NCBI GenBank assembly: GCA_026936325.1
Contig: JAPTHN010000011.1
Span: 25,956,501 to 26,020,500 of the forward strand
Direction of reading: 5' to 3'
DNA from: Platynereis dumerilii
Taxonomy: Eukaryota > Annelida > Polychaeta > Phyllodocida > Nereididae
DNA: 64,000 nt
Shown: piece by piece, positions 21,571 through 33,642 of the stretch
Layout of the letters: every line of letters begins with the position of its first letter
How positions within the stretch are numbered: the first letter of the stretch is position 1
Program-made: the position numbers and the translations under genes
The notes under the pieces: model-generated
Database searches by the model: none
What the model was told of the DNA's origin: nothing
What the model saw: only the letters and a program-made list of their open reading frames with translations

Positions 21571-21983
21571 GACTTTGCAACAGGAATGCACAAGTTCTCT
21601 TGATCATGAATAATCAAACAGCCTCTATGTCTCCAATTTTGAAGGTAGAAAATATTACACTTCAACAGCTATTACGAGTGACAAAGTGCAAAAATCTACA
21701 TATATTTGCATATCAAGTTGACAGCCTGTAAACGTGTGTTCACCGCAATCCAATCACCCAAATTTTACAGGATTTTTTTTTGCCTGGACTTGTTCACTTC
21801 AATATTCAATGACCTTTAAAACACATAATTACGCTTTCCTGCCATATTTTATGTACTACATGACTTTTTAGTTTCTTACCACAAATAAAAATTATCTCTT
21901 TTTTTAAACATAGGCCTATTAGTGGGATAAGATCGTATTGATTAGATCTTCAAAAGCACGCCTTTGTGAGTGAAAGAACTTAC

Positions 21984-22141
21984 CAGTGTACAACCGCTTG
22001 GTAGTAAGGTCACTGTAGAGGAAAAATGGTCTCGTAGAAAGAGAGTCAAATGTACATGGAGCCAAAGTTCCAGTATCGACCACCGCAAACCACCCTTGGT
22101 CTGCAGGACAACTGTTATACAAGCTGCATATGTGGAAATGC
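21984..22141 (-). CDS. Exon 4 of the secreted PAN-domain gene
   Basis: On the minus strand the acceptor ...ccaacag precedes GCATTTCCAC and the exon ends TACACTG before GTAAGT. The 158 bp exon has phase 2 in and phase 1 out. It encodes HFHICSLYNSCPADQGWFAV, then VDTGTLAPCTFDSLSTRP, ending LYTG. The spacing of Cys and the CPADQGWFAVVD word recall the C-terminal module of uncharacterised PAN-domain proteins of amphioxus and hemichordates, from memory. It joins exon 3 in frame across an intron of 1450 bases. The terminal exon must lie at lower coordinates and was not found; if it lies below 14.9 kb, the Harbinger element sits in an intron of this gene. Confidence 0.65.
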
Positions 22142-22295
22142 CTGTTGGTGCCATCTTCTGCTGTCCCCCTGGAATTATGTCTCAATTGTTTCAGAATGCT
22201 TAACACCAAAAAATCATGTTAATATTATTACTGACCATCCAATAACTATGCATCCTTTAAATTTGCTTGATTCACTGAGGGTATGATAACATGCT

Positions 22296-23044
22296 CAGGG
22301 CTGTATTAACTATAGGGCAAACGGGGCATTTACCCCCGGGCCCATGACCTCAGGGGGGGGGGGGGGCATGATGTAGCTGAATAGACTGCAACAGTAAAGA
22401 AAGTGCGTTGGGTAACTAACGCGAGAATGTATTTTCAGAATTTAGAGAGCTTTTGGGGAGCAAGGGAGGCTCATGGGTAGACTGGTTCTACGGGCAGGAG
22501 GGCAATCCTCCGGGCCCACTGCCTGAGGGGCCCACCAGCAACCTTAAAAAAAAACAGAATTGTGAAAAATTATGAAAAAATATCTATTGGAGCTTGAAAA
22601 ATGAAGTAAGGGGCCCCTTGCCCAGTTTAATCTCCAGATACGGTATAGATTGGGAGGGCCCAGATGTGTTTTGATATTTGTGGGCCCTCCTCGATTCTCA
22701 TACTACTCATATTCATATTTTGCTTCAAAATGTCACTTTTCTTTAAGGGGACCTTAAAGGGCATGGGCCCCAGAGCCCCCTACACCCCTCCTGAATCCGC
22801 AAGGGCCCCCTCCTGATTTTTGTGGAGACGTTGTTGTCTAATTTTATATTCTGCTATCCATGACTACACATATATAATGTCATGCAGATAAACAAATTCT
22901 GCAATCACTGTGGTTTTTGATGCAGGTTTATCGAGGTACAAATTAATTAATCGGAATGCTTGATTGAAGACGACGCCATAGCGATAACAGGGGCCCATTA
23001 GAAACAGTTTGCCCCGGGCCCAAAAATGTGCTGATACGGCCCTG
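22296..23044. mobile_element. Non-autonomous hAT-like element
   Basis: The ends are CAGGGCTGTATTAACTATAG on the left and the inverse of CAGGGCCGTATCAGCACAT on the right. Both continue into GGGCAAAC-containing words. The CAGGG(C)GTA terminus is characteristic of hAT-type elements. The flanks aacatgct and ttcatgct match at six of eight bases if two extra bases are allowed on the right, so the 8 bp TSD is uncertain. The inside is noncoding. It lies in the intron between exons 3 and 4 of the PAN-domain gene. Confidence 0.6.
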
Positions 23045-23591
23045 AATTCATGCTGGGGCTCGTTGTGGTTCGTCCCAGTGTTTGAAATTAAAGATCATGA
23101 AACCTAACTGTGGTAATCAATAACACCTACAGTCTTATTATGAATCCAATCACAAACAACTATAATTTTATAAGCCTATACATTTGTATTGATTGCCAGA
23201 GTTTGGTTCAGTTATCTCTATTTTAAACTGCCAAACACAAGGATGATACACAAGCAGCCTCAGCATATCATCACGCCCACAGTCAATGAAACATATTTGT
23301 AATTTTGACGGATACACATCTATTGGATTGATAATAATATACCTGTATATCGGAATATGAAGTACTATGACATCCTTCCGACAAAATCACAATACTTGAA
23401 TTCGAAACGCCTGATTTATAAGCTAGCACTCATTCACAAATCGAATCCTAGGAGCAGTGGAGCACAAATTAAAAAATAATCTAGGAATTGAAAACGAACT
23501 GCAATTGAGAAATTTCTTATGTTTTGCAACACTACCAGTGTCAAAGTGTACAAGTAATCTAGAAACTTTAAAGGAAAGAGTAGGACAGTAC

Positions 23592-23749
23592 CCAACAGTG
23601 CTGAAATATAATATCGGAGATGTGGCAAGGTCCGTGTAGTTGGACGATATAACACGGCTATGATTGAAGAAATTCTCCTTGTCACTCCCACGGGCATCAA
23701 AAAGAAAACTACTCATTTCTTCTCCATTTTTATATGCCGCTACCTTTAT
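23592..23749 (-). CDS. Exon 3 of the secreted PAN-domain gene
   Basis: On the minus strand the acceptor ttctcttgcag precedes ATAAAGGTAG and the donor reads GTTGG before GTACTG. The 158 bp exon is phase 0 in and phase 2 out. It encodes IKVAAYKNGEEMSSFLFDA, RGSDKENFFNHSRVISSNYT and DLATSPILYFSTVG, with one N-glycosylation sequon (NYT). It reads as beta-strand-rich extracellular sequence continuing the module begun in exon 2. The polypyrimidine tract is good; the donor is weaker than that of exon 4. Confidence 0.65.
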
Positions 23750-25319
23750 CTGCAAGAGAACAATAAATATGAGTTGATATTGCCAAATAATAAGCAAAAT
23801 AATTCTTAATTCTAAAACAATAATTAAATGTACTAGGTTTTAATACTGAATTGAAAGCTCCCAAATCAACTTCATATCCAAAGTTTTACAAGCAACACCC
23901 ATCTGGCGATAATTATTAGGCTACTGCTTCGCCTGGAAAAAAGTGACATTTGTTTGAGGACTCGTACAGTGTATGGCCCAGGTGGCCCCACAACTTTAGC
24001 TGGTTGAAATATCCTTCATTGGAATACGCTTGGGAAAAGGGGTCAGGAAAAGTTATACACCTTTGGTAATCTCACGGGTGGATTCGCCTGTATAATTATG
24101 TATGGGCCTCTCAAACCTAATGGATAAGGCCTAGTTCAAAAATAATGAAGCCAAAGTGTGACATGACCATCAAAATTTTAAAATGTTTATATGTATCAAA
24201 TGACCACATTATATTGTGACAAACATATCTAAGTTCTAGAAACTGTATTTACCATTTAGCTGCGGTTTGTGGAAATAACTGATAAAAGCGGAATATTACC
24301 GAATTTTATTATTTTTATTTCTACGGAAGTAAAAGAAAAGTAGACTAAATGGTAACTTATCTTCAAATTAAATATAATTTTTTCTGTTGGATGACAAAAC
24401 TCATGTACTCTTAAGTCTCCACGGCGCTTTTCATCCAAATTCGCCAAACATTTTATGAAGAAAACATTATCTTACGAATTTTGTTGAAATATTTTTTTTT
24501 AAATGTTCATATTTCCTCCTCAGATGTACAAATTTTCCTCTAAAATGATTTCACCTGTCCTGTTTTATGCGTCTGTATGTGGGCTTCGAATTGGTACCAA
24601 ATAAGTTCCACCAAAGTGAATACCAACAGAGCAAATGATGATAGAAGTGTGTTTTTTAGCCTATTTTTCCAGATAAAAAGCCAATTTTGGGTAATGCTGT
24701 GACACAAAAGTCAAAAAAGTGTTCTGGTTTTGACCAAAATTGATTTTATATGCATTATCAATAACAACTGGATGAAGCGTAAGAGTAATTACAAAATTAA
24801 AGTGAAATTTGTGTTAGTTATTGCCTTTTTCAACAAATTGGCCCCAAATTTTGAGGAAAGTTTCACAATGAGCAAAATTTTGATAAACAAACATTGAAAC
24901 ATACTCCAACTACTGAAATATTGTGTTGATTATCACTACAAGTAATACTAGAATGATTGCGTTACTCCTTGCAAGAAAACCAAGAAAATATGACCAATAT
25001 TTTCCATAGCGTTACGCTTGCGACAAAGCCCCTTTTGTATTTTACCACCAGAAACCAGCTGCAGACCTGGATTACTTGATCGTTTCTCAAAACTACACAG
25101 ATTTTGCAATATTACAAGCCAAACCAGATTTAAAACGGGGCTTTTATTGCTCTGTGGCACTACAAAGTATTCTGAGCGTTACGCTTGCGACGGATTCACC
25201 TACCCTGCTATTCATTGGAATTTTTTAGGGAACTAAATTTTCCACAACCATAAGAAGCTCCAAAACTGATAAGCAGATATAAGACTAGGTCTCATGGGTC
25301 AAAAGATTCAACTGACACA
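23750..25319 (-). other. Intron sequence of the PAN-domain gene, no other feature
   Basis: This is AT-rich, without a recognisable repeat boundary or coding exon. It is the start (in gene direction, the end) of the large intron between exons 2 and 3. Confidence 0.45.
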
Positions 25320-25852
25320 TCTCGGGCCTCCTCGTGGCGGTGGGTGGTAACACTAAGGTGAAGACCTCTATCCTTAGTGGCCAACATGAGACAGTGCGCA
25401 TGCACGGTGTGTTCCCTACCTTACAGGGGAATATCAATGAACATGTCATTTACCATGATTCCAAACCGGATCGTACGTTAACCGGGTTACCAAGGTGCGC
25501 GTCCCTCAGCGGGAAACCAGGCTGAGATCGAAAAATTTGTGACTGGACTACCAAGATCTCAATGGACAAGGACATCTATGGATGACTTGACTGACCCTGA
25601 CCGCCCCCCACATCTGTCAAAGACTGAAAATTTGCTTGTTATAAAAGGAGTCACACAATCACTGGTAGACCTATCATCTGTTGCTATCTACGAAAAAATT
25701 GCAAACGTCTTGCTCACAAGAATGGTTATGAGTTACTGTTGCTAACATTCAAAGACGAAAGATTACCAAAGAAAGTACCTGTAGCCTTTGAATGGTGCAG
25801 AGTCTCTCCATACTTTCCTCACCCAAAACGCTGTTTCAACTGCCAAATGTAT
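25320..25852 (+). mobile_element. Half-LINE copy D/F, 5' part (continues at 32344)
   Basis: It begins at tctcgggcctcctcgtggcg, 11 bases short of the family 5' end, and carries the leader and the first part of ORF1 (start codon word ATGAACATG near 25438). About 300 bases of ORF1 are missing relative to copy H; the junction lies near 25700 at a shared TTGCAAA/GCAAA word. It then runs to ctgtttcaactgccaaatgt in the first zinc knuckle, where the foldback element interrupts it. Confidence 0.85.
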
Positions 25853-28752
25853 TAGTCAGGGAGCAGAGGAGCCAAAAGTAGGCTTAGGTCTTACTCATGA
25901 GAGCACCACTTGAATTTGGTACCGATTGAAAGAGGACACTTTGGAGTTTCAGAAACCATGGTTTTCACTTTCCAAAGGTGGTAGGTTTTCTTTCTGGGAG
26001 GGGTGAAAGGTCAACGACCTCTTGATTTTACAGTCATTTAATGAAAAATGTATTTTCTTCATGTTTTCAGCATAACTTTTCAAGTGTTTTACATATTAAT
26101 TTCAAATTCACCAAAAGTGAAGATGATTCCACGTTATTTGGGTCACCAATTTAAAAAATGCACTTTGACCTATTTTTGGGGTCAAATGGGGTCAACAAAG
26201 TTGATAAAATATAGAAAATTTCACTCAAAATAGCTATATGTACTTCAATATGTTATTGTCATGCCCAAAATATTAAATAAATCAAGATGATTTCTTATGC
26301 ACCAGGAAGTCACATGGGTTAGCATTACATATGTTGGGAAATTTTGGTTGCTATGGATACATGTTACCTACAGGGTGGGGTAAAGCTCAAAACTGCACCG
26401 TCCATTTTTGGGCAAAATTTATATTCATTTATGGGACAATTTCCATATTATTTGTTTCTTCTGTTCATGGATATGCCTCATTATGAACAAATACCATTCC
26501 AAATTATTGGTCAAACAAATATTCTATGAATAAATATTAAAATATTGGTTGCTGTAGATACCTGTTAGCCATAGAAAGTGTGAAATCTGAAACGTAGAGG
26601 TCTCTGTTTTTGGGCAAAATTTACCTTCATTTATAGCACAATTTCCAAATCATTTGTTTCTCTTGTCTATGTATGTAATATTATTAGGAGATACCATCCT
26701 TATTTACTGCTCTCACAAATATTTGATAAATATATATTTCAAAATATTGGTTGCTATGGACACATGCTAGCGATAGAAGGGGTAAATCTCTAAACGTCAC
26801 CCACCATTTTCGGCAAAATTCACCTTGATCTACAGCATCATTTCGACATCATTTGGTTTTCTGTTTATGAACATGCCCTGTTATGTAGAGATACTATTTC
26901 AAATCATAAATCAAACAAATATTCAACAAATATATAGCAAAATATGGGTTGCTATGGATATTTTTAAGCCAAAGAAGGGAAGAAATCCGAAACCTCGCCC
27001 TCTGTGTATGGCCAAAATTTACCTTCATTAATGGCAGAATTTCCGTATCATTTGTTCTTCTATTTATTGATATGCTATGTTATGGGGAAATAGCATCCTT
27101 ATTTACCGCTCAGACAAATATTCAATTAATATTATTAATATGTTATTAAATCATTGGATACCTGTTATCCATAGGACATGGGAAAATTGAAACCTTGCCC
27201 TCTGTTTTTGGGCAAAATTAATCTTCGTTTATAACACATGTAACTTCCACATAATTTATTATTCTGTTTATGGATATGCCATGCTTTGAGGAAATACCCT
27301 TATTTACTGCTAACTAATAAATATGGGTTCCTGTGGATACCTGTTACCAATAGGAGGGTTAAAATCGAAACCTCGCCCTCTGTTTTAGGGCAAAATTTAT
27401 GTTCATTATTGACACAATTTCCACAGCATTTGTGTCTTCTGTTTAAGGATATGCCATGTTATAAAGAAATACCACCCTTATTTACTGCTTACACAAATAT
27501 TAAATAAAAATATATATTCAAATATTGGTTGTCACAGATACCAGTTATCCATGGGAGGGGTGAAAACCAAAATATCCCCCTTTGTCTTTGGGAAAATTTT
27601 ACCTTCAATTATAGCTCAATATCCATATCATTTGTTTCTTCTGTTCATGGGTATGTCATGTTATGAAAAAATACCATTCATATTTACTGCTCACATAAAT
27701 ATTCAATAAATAAAATATTTAAATATTGCTTGTTATGGATACCTGTCACCCATGGGGTGAAACTGACACCTCTTAATCAGTTTCAGGCAGAAATTACCTT
27801 TATTTGCAGCACAATTTCCACATCATTTGTTCTTCTCTTTATGGATATACCATGCTTTGAGGAAATGCCCCTTATGTACTGATCACAAATATATTTAATA
27901 AATATATGTATCCGAATATGGGTTGCTATGGATACCTGTTACCAACAGGAGGGGTGAAAACTCAAAAATTCACTCTCTGTGTGAGCAAAATTCACCATCA
28001 TTTATGGCAAAATTTCCGCATAATGCACTTACAATATCTATCTATATTGGCATATATGTTGTGATTTCGCCCAAAAACTGAGGGCGAGCTTTTAATTTTA
28101 ATCTCCACCTGCAAGTTACACGTTTCCATGGCAACCAAAAATTTTTATATTCACTGAATATTTGGGGTGACCTGTAAGTGGGATGGTATTCACTAATAAT
28201 GTGAAATGTCTAGGAACAGAAGAGGCAAAAGACATTGAAATTGAATCATAAATGAAGATAAATTTCACCGAAAAATTTAAGGCAAAGTTTCAACTTTTAC
28301 TCCTCCTATGGCAAGTGTCCAAAGCAAACAAAATTTAGAAATATATATTGATTGAATATTTGTGTAACAACAATCAGTGATGGTATTTCCTCAAAATGTG
28401 GCATATATGTGAGAGGAAAAGCAAGAGATGTGGAAATTGTGCCTTAAATGAAGGTAAATTTTTCCCAAAAATGGAGGGTGAGATTTCAGTTTTCACCCAT
28501 CCTATGGGTAATGCTCAGTGCAACAGGTGTCAATAACAACCAGGATTTTGGTATATTTATTGAATATTTGTGTAAGCAGTAAATAAGAATGGTATTTTCT
28601 CATAATGAGGCATATCCATAAAGAGAATAAACAAATGATGTGGAAATTGTGCCAATGGCAAATAAGGATACATTTTGCCCAAATACAGAGGGCGAGGTTT
28701 CATATTTCACCCCTTCTCTGGCTAACAGGTATCCATGGCAACCAATATTTTG

Positions 28753-28784
<32 letters not shown>

Positions 28785-30769
28785 TTATTAAATATTTGTG
28801 AGAGCAGTAAATAAGGATGGTATTTCCTAATAATATGAAATACCATGAACAGGTGAAACTAATGATACGGAAATTGTGCTATAAATGAAGGTAAATTTCG
28901 CCCAAAAACAGAGACCGAGGAGTTCCTCAATGGCCTAACTGGTAAGTGCGCTTGTGAACTGGCTTTTAGGGCGTGGGTTCAAATCTCACCCCGGGAACTC
29001 ACTTTAGTCCGTGCCCATGGGACATTAAACGGAGGCGGGTTGAATCCAGTATTCTATGCTTGGGCAACTGAAAGACCCTGGGCATCCCTGAATTAATAGG
29101 GTATGTGCCAGACTCACAGTCTTCTCATCTCATCATCATATGGCGATCTCCTGCCTTGGTATAGCCCACTAAGGTGCTGCAGAGGTGTAAAACACAAACA
29201 AACAAACAAACCAACAAAGAGACCGAGGTTTCAGATTTCACACCTTCTATGGCAACAGGTATCTGCAGCAAACAACGTATATTCATAGAATATTTGAAGG
29301 AACCCATATTTATTTGTGAGCAGTAAATGAGGGGTATTTCCTCAAAACATGGCATATCCATAAACAGATTAATAAATTATGTGGAAGTTGTGTTATAAAC
29401 GAAGACTGATTTTGCCCAAAAACAGAGGGCAAGGTTTTGGTTTTCACCTGTCCTATGGATAACAGGTATCCATAGCAACCAATATTTTAATAATATATTA
29501 ATTGAATATTTGTCTCAGCAGTAAATAACAATGGTACTTCCCCATAACATAGCATATCTATAAACAGAAGAACAAAAGATATGGAAATTCTACCATTAAT
29601 GAAGGTAAATTTCGGCCTTAAATAGAGGGCGAGGTTTCAGATTTCTTTGGCAAACAAATATCCATAACAACCCATATTTTGCTACATATTTGTTGAATAT
29701 TTGTTTGATTTGTAATAGTATTTCTACAATCTACATAATAGGGCATATTCATAAACAGAAAAGCAAATGATGTCGAAATGATGCTGTAGATCAATGTGAA
29801 TTTTGCCGAAAATGGTGGGTGACGTTTAGAGATTTACCCCTTCTATGGCTAGCAGGTATCCATAGCAACCAATATTTTGAAATATATATTTATCAAATAT
29901 TTGTGAGAGCAGTAAATAAGGATGGTATCTCCTAATAATATGAATATTACAAGAGAAACAAATGATTTGGAAATTGTGCTATAAATGAAGGTAAATTTTG
30001 CCCAAAAACAGAGACCTCTACGTTTCAGATTTCACACTTTCTATGGCTAACAGGTATCTACAGCAACCAATATTTTAATATTTATTCATAGAATATTTGT
30101 TTGACCAATAATTTGGAATGGTATTTGTTCATAATGAGGCATATCCATGAACAGAAGAAACAAATGATATGGAAATTGTCCCATAAATGAATATAAATTT
30201 TGCCCAAAAATGGAGGGTGCAGTTTTGAGCTTTACTCCTCCCTATAGGTAACATGTATCCATAGCAACCAAAATTTCCCAACATATGTAATGCTAGCCCA
30301 TGTGACTTCCTGGTGCATGAGAAATTATCTTGATTTATTTAATATTTCGGGCATGACAATAAAATATTGAAGTACATATAGCTATTTTGAGTGAAATTTT
30401 CTGTATTTATCAACTTTATTGACCCCATTTGACCCCAAAAATAGGTCAAAGTGCATTTTTTAAATTAGTGACCCAAATAACGTGGAATCATCTTCACTTT
30501 TGGTGAATTTGAAATTAATATGTAAAACACTTGAAAAGTTATGCTGAAAACATGAAGAAAATGCATTTTTCATTAAATGACTGTAAAATCAAGAGGTCGT
30601 TGACCTTTACCCCTCCCAGAAAGAAAACCTACCACCTTTGGAATGTGAAAACCATGGTTTCTGAAACTCCAAAGTGTCCTCTTTCAATCGGTACCAAATT
30701 CAAGTGGTGCTCTCATGAGTAAGACCTGTACAAGAAATAAGCCTCTTTTTTGAGATATCTCCCTGACTA
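25853..30769. mobile_element. 4.9 kb foldback element with satellite arms
   Basis: The left end TAGTCAGGGAG and the right end CTCCCTGACTA are exact inverses, flanked by the triplet TAT (25850-25852 and 30770-30772). The empty site is known from copy G (aaatgtatggcc). The two arms (25853 to about 28020; about 28060 to 30769) are inverted repeats of each other. Each arm has a unique outer part of about 490 bases, then roughly nine to ten tandem units of about 198 bases (word ggttgctatggatacctgtt at about 26346, 26545, 26750, 26945, 27326, 27525, 27726, 27922). There is no ORF of note. The right arm also holds a SINE. Confidence 0.9.
28921..29217 (+). mobile_element. Full-length tRNA-derived SINE inside the foldback
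   Basis: The 297 bp element is flanked by the perfect 11 bp duplication agagaccgagg (28910-28920 and 29218-29228). The head has a pol III A box (tggcctaactggtaag, from 28931) and B box (ggttcaaatctc, from 28976) as in a tRNA. A tRNA-unrelated body follows, ending in a CAAA repeat tail. The same family occurs on the minus strand at 2406-2531. Mobility would depend on a LINE reverse transcriptase. Confidence 0.93.
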
Positions 30770-30786
30770 TATGGCCATTTTAGTCG

Positions 30787-32343
30787 TGAGTGAGTGAGTT
30801 ATTGTTTTACGTCTCATCAGCACCTGATTGGGCTATTTAGAGACATACTTGGTTGGTATCAATGGTTGTGATAACTTAAAAACTAAGGGTTTTGTCATGT
30901 TTTGTTTGTGACACGTAGAGGGTGCTTTTTTGTTGGGAGTGCCTGCCTTTTTAGTTTTGTCTGTGCAAAGAATCAAATGGTTGGTGGAGTTTTCTTGTTT
31001 TGTTGGTTTGGGTGTTTTCTTGTCTTTAGAAGCCAAAGCTACTTTCTTCTTTGCCCGTAGTGTTGGAGAGAATGTTTGACCTGTTAGGATTGTTTTCCTG
31101 GGTGATGCGCAAGCCACTGGTTCCGCAGAATCCATCATTTCTTCCTTCTTAGGTTGATCTTGAGCAGGCGATTTCTGCAAGACATCCATGAAGAGTTTCC
31201 TCTTCAGTTGAAGCCTTCTCTGTTGGGATGGATGCAAAACTGGTCGAGGGTAATCTGATAATTCATCAGTTTTGTCCATGGTTTCTTCATCATCCCAAGT
31301 CCTGGGATGGGGCGGGTGATCTTCTTCTACAAGGCGCTTGGCTTCAGTAAAGGATATTCCAGAGTAAATCTGTACTTGTACAATTTCCCTTTGTTTCTTG
31401 AAGACTCCACATTCAGGGCTAAACGCAGGGTGGTCCCCTCCACAATTAACACAATGTGGGGGTCTGCAGCACGGTTTATCTCTGGCATGGGCATGATCTC
31501 GATCACCACAATTGGCACAAGCTGTTGGTCTTCTACATGTACTGGCGAAATGGCCATATATTTGGCAATTGAAACAACGCTTGGGTCGGGGAAAGATAGG
31601 GCGAACTCTGCACTTTTCAAAAGGAACAGGTACTTTCTCAGGAACTTTGTCATCTTTGAATGTCAGGTGTAGTAATTCGTATCCATTTCGTTGGGACATA
31701 CGTCTGAATTGTTCAATGCCTTGTTTCTGGAACCACTTCTTTAGCTGAGAGTCAGTGCATGTTTTACTCTCTTTCGAGAAGATAAGGCCTTTGCCTGGTC
31801 TTGTGAAAGGTTCTATGGAGACTTTGGTACTGGCTATTTCATTGACTGATGTCAGTTTCTGTTTTTGTTTATCAGTCCGAGGGTAAATAAGAAAGGTTCC
31901 GTTGGTTTGACGCATTATATTTCCTGCTACTGTGTTGTCGCAAATGTCCGCAATAACTTCATAAACAGAAATTGCTGACAGGTCGTCAAGTGATTTCTTA
32001 ACACCTTTTATCACAAGGCAATGTTCATCTTTTGTCATGTGTGAGGGGCAGTCAGGGTCAATCAAGTCATCCTGGGATGTCCTTGTCCATTGAAATCTTG
32101 GTAGTCCAGTCGCTAACTTTTCGATCTCAGCCTGGTTTCCCGCTGAGGGACGTGCACCTTGGTTACCCGGTTGACGTACGATCCGGTTTGGAATCATGGT
32201 AAATGACATATTCATTGATATTCCCCTGTAAAGTAGGGGACACACCGTGCATGCGCACTGTCTCATGTTGGCCACTAAGGATAGAGGTCTTCACCTTAGT
32301 GTTACCATCCACCGCCACGAGGAGGCCCGAGACCTGCGGGGGC
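30787..32343 (-). mobile_element. Half-LINE copy E, full length
   Basis: The 1557 bp copy has the complete 5' end (gcccccgcaggtctcgggcc on the minus strand), leader, intact ORF1, 3' end (ctaaatagcccaatcaggtg) and an ACTC tail. A perfect 12 bp duplication CCATTTTAGTCG flanks it (30775-30786 and 32344-32355). It inserted into the older, opposite-strand copy D/F, two bases past the foldback's target triplet. There is no second ORF. Confidence 0.93.
30833..32215 (-). CDS. ORF1 protein of half-LINE copy E
   Basis: The frame is uninterrupted. The ATG at 32215 (MNMSFTMIPNRIVRQPG) gives 460 residues; the frame is open further upstream to a GTG at 32275. An RRM-like region (residues about 45-190, LVIKGVKKSLDDLSAISVYE) comes first. 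Three complete zinc knuckles follow: CFNCQIYGHFASTC, CANCGDRDHAHARDKPC and CVNCGGDHPAFSPEC. Then come ISFTEAKRLVEED and a Lys/Pro-rich tail. The stop codon TAG lies inside the conserved 3' end. As in LINE ORF1 proteins it should bind RNA and form the transport particle; with no ORF2, the reverse transcriptase must come from elsewhere. Intactness and perfect TSDs mark a young copy. Confidence 0.85.
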   Translation of the reverse strand: MNMSFTMIPNRIVRQPGNQGARPSAGNQAEIEKLATGLPRFQWTRTSQDDLIDPDCPSHMTKDEHCLVIKGVKKSLDDLSAISVYEVIADICDNTVAGNIMRQTNGTFLIYPRTDKQKQKLTSVNEIASTKVSIEPFTRPGKGLIFSKESKTCTDSQLKKWFQKQGIEQFRRMSQRNGYELLHLTFKDDKVPEKVPVPFEKCRVRPIFPRPKRCFNCQIYGHFASTCRRPTACANCGDRDHAHARDKPCCRPPHCVNCGGDHPAFSPECGVFKKQREIVQVQIYSGISFTEAKRLVEEDHPPHPRTWDDEETMDKTDELSDYPRPVLHPSQQRRLQLKRKLFMDVLQKSPAQDQPKKEEMMDSAEPVACASPRKTILTGQTFSPTLRAKKKVALASKDKKTPKPTKQENSTNHLILCTDKTKKAGTPNKKAPSTCHKQNMTKPLVFKLSQPLIPTKYVSK

Positions 32344-33277
32344 CCATTTTAGTCGTACATGCATCAGGCCAACAATTTGTGCCAATTGTGGTGACCATGG
32401 TCATGCACACACACACGATAAACCTTGCTCTAAATTTCACATTGTGTCAACTCTTCAGGGAACCATCCAGCCTTTAGCCACAATTGCAAAGTCTTCAAGA
32501 AGGAAAAAGAAATTCTACAACTACGAACTGAAAGACAACTATCCTTTCCCGAGGCCAAACGCCTTGTAGAACAGGACCCGGACAAACCTTGCCTAGAAGC
32601 AGATTACCCAAGACCAGCTCTTCATTCATCACCACAGAGAAAGATTCATCTGGACAGGAACCTCTTCACAGATGTCTTAATGCATGAAAACACCTTCACT
32701 GCCTCGACCACCAGACCGGCCAAGCAAGGAAGAACCTGTGAACTCCCCTGAATCACCGAAGAAGATGATCCAACAACGTCAAATTTTCTCTTCTGTTACC
32801 CAAGGGACTGAGAAGTCCCTCAACTTACCAAAGAAAAAAGATGTTACTCCAGATAACAAGACACCACCCAAGACAACAAAACAAAAAAGCTCAACAATCG
32901 GATTGCTACCTCACAAAGACAAGAGTAAAACGACACTCACCAACAGCAAAAAAGAACTCCCCACTGGTCTCAAATTTCACATCAAGTCCAAAGAAGACTG
33001 AAGGATGTATCACCATTTGTTAGCTACACAATAATGCTGAAGAAATTTGGAAAACCACATTCAGTCGATCGACAGCGTGACGGTAATTTATTGGTTCAAG
33101 CCATTAATGCCACTCAGGCAAGGAAACTTCTTGAATTGAAAATTATTGCGGATGTACCTGTCAAAGTGACACCTCAAAGATCTCAATGCCACCAACCAAG
33201 ATGAGATGACTAACTCAACATGACCACTAACCAAGTATGTCTCTAAATGGCCCAATCAGGTAAAACACACACACACA
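32344..33277 (+). mobile_element. Half-LINE copy D/F, 3' part
   Basis: It resumes the element exactly where 25852 stopped (after the short piece 30770-30786) with tcgtacatgcatcaggccaa. It covers the remaining zinc knuckles, a Lys-rich segment (open from 32684 to 33001) and the C-terminal RRM-like words (LKDVSPFVSY-like). The 3' end reads ctctaaatggcccaatcagg, lacking the tgctgatgagacg block, then a CA tail. Several frame breaks show it is older than copies E and G/H. Confidence 0.85.
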
Positions 33278-33642
33278 CATCCAGCATGCGAACTGAAATA
33301 TAGCACTAGTTTGATAGCCTGCTTAATACCAATCCATGGATTTTGGAGTTAGTCACTGGCACCAAGTTGTCCAAAACTAATCCAGGAGTGGTGCTGAAGT
33401 GCATTTTTGTGATGTCACGGCCCATTGTGTCGCTGTTTGCATTAGAAATATCAACAAAATCGTGGAATTGGACTGCCCACGTAAAAAATTGCCAAAAATC
33501 GGACAAAAACAGCACCAAAACATCGCGAAAATGTGACAAACAGATTACAAAACAGCTCATCTACCTGTGAGTATGTGTAGATCTACTGTGCGATTTTTAG
33601 ATGCTGAGCAATCAGGCCAAACACCAGTTCGCATGTTGGATG
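33278..33642. mobile_element. MITE with TIR CATCCAGCATGCGAACTG
   Basis: The 365 bp element has ends CATCCAGCATGCGAACTG and the inverse of CATCCAACATGCGAACTG (17 of 18 match). It directly follows the CA tail of copy D/F. Its right part recurs at about 41838-41980 (words gctgagcaatcagg and aacatcagtttgcatg), so it is a dispersed family. It is noncoding. Confidence 0.7.

Noticed and set aside
28921-28995. A tRNA gene
   Set aside because: A and B boxes are present but the stems do not close, and the body, CAAA tail and target duplication show a SINE.
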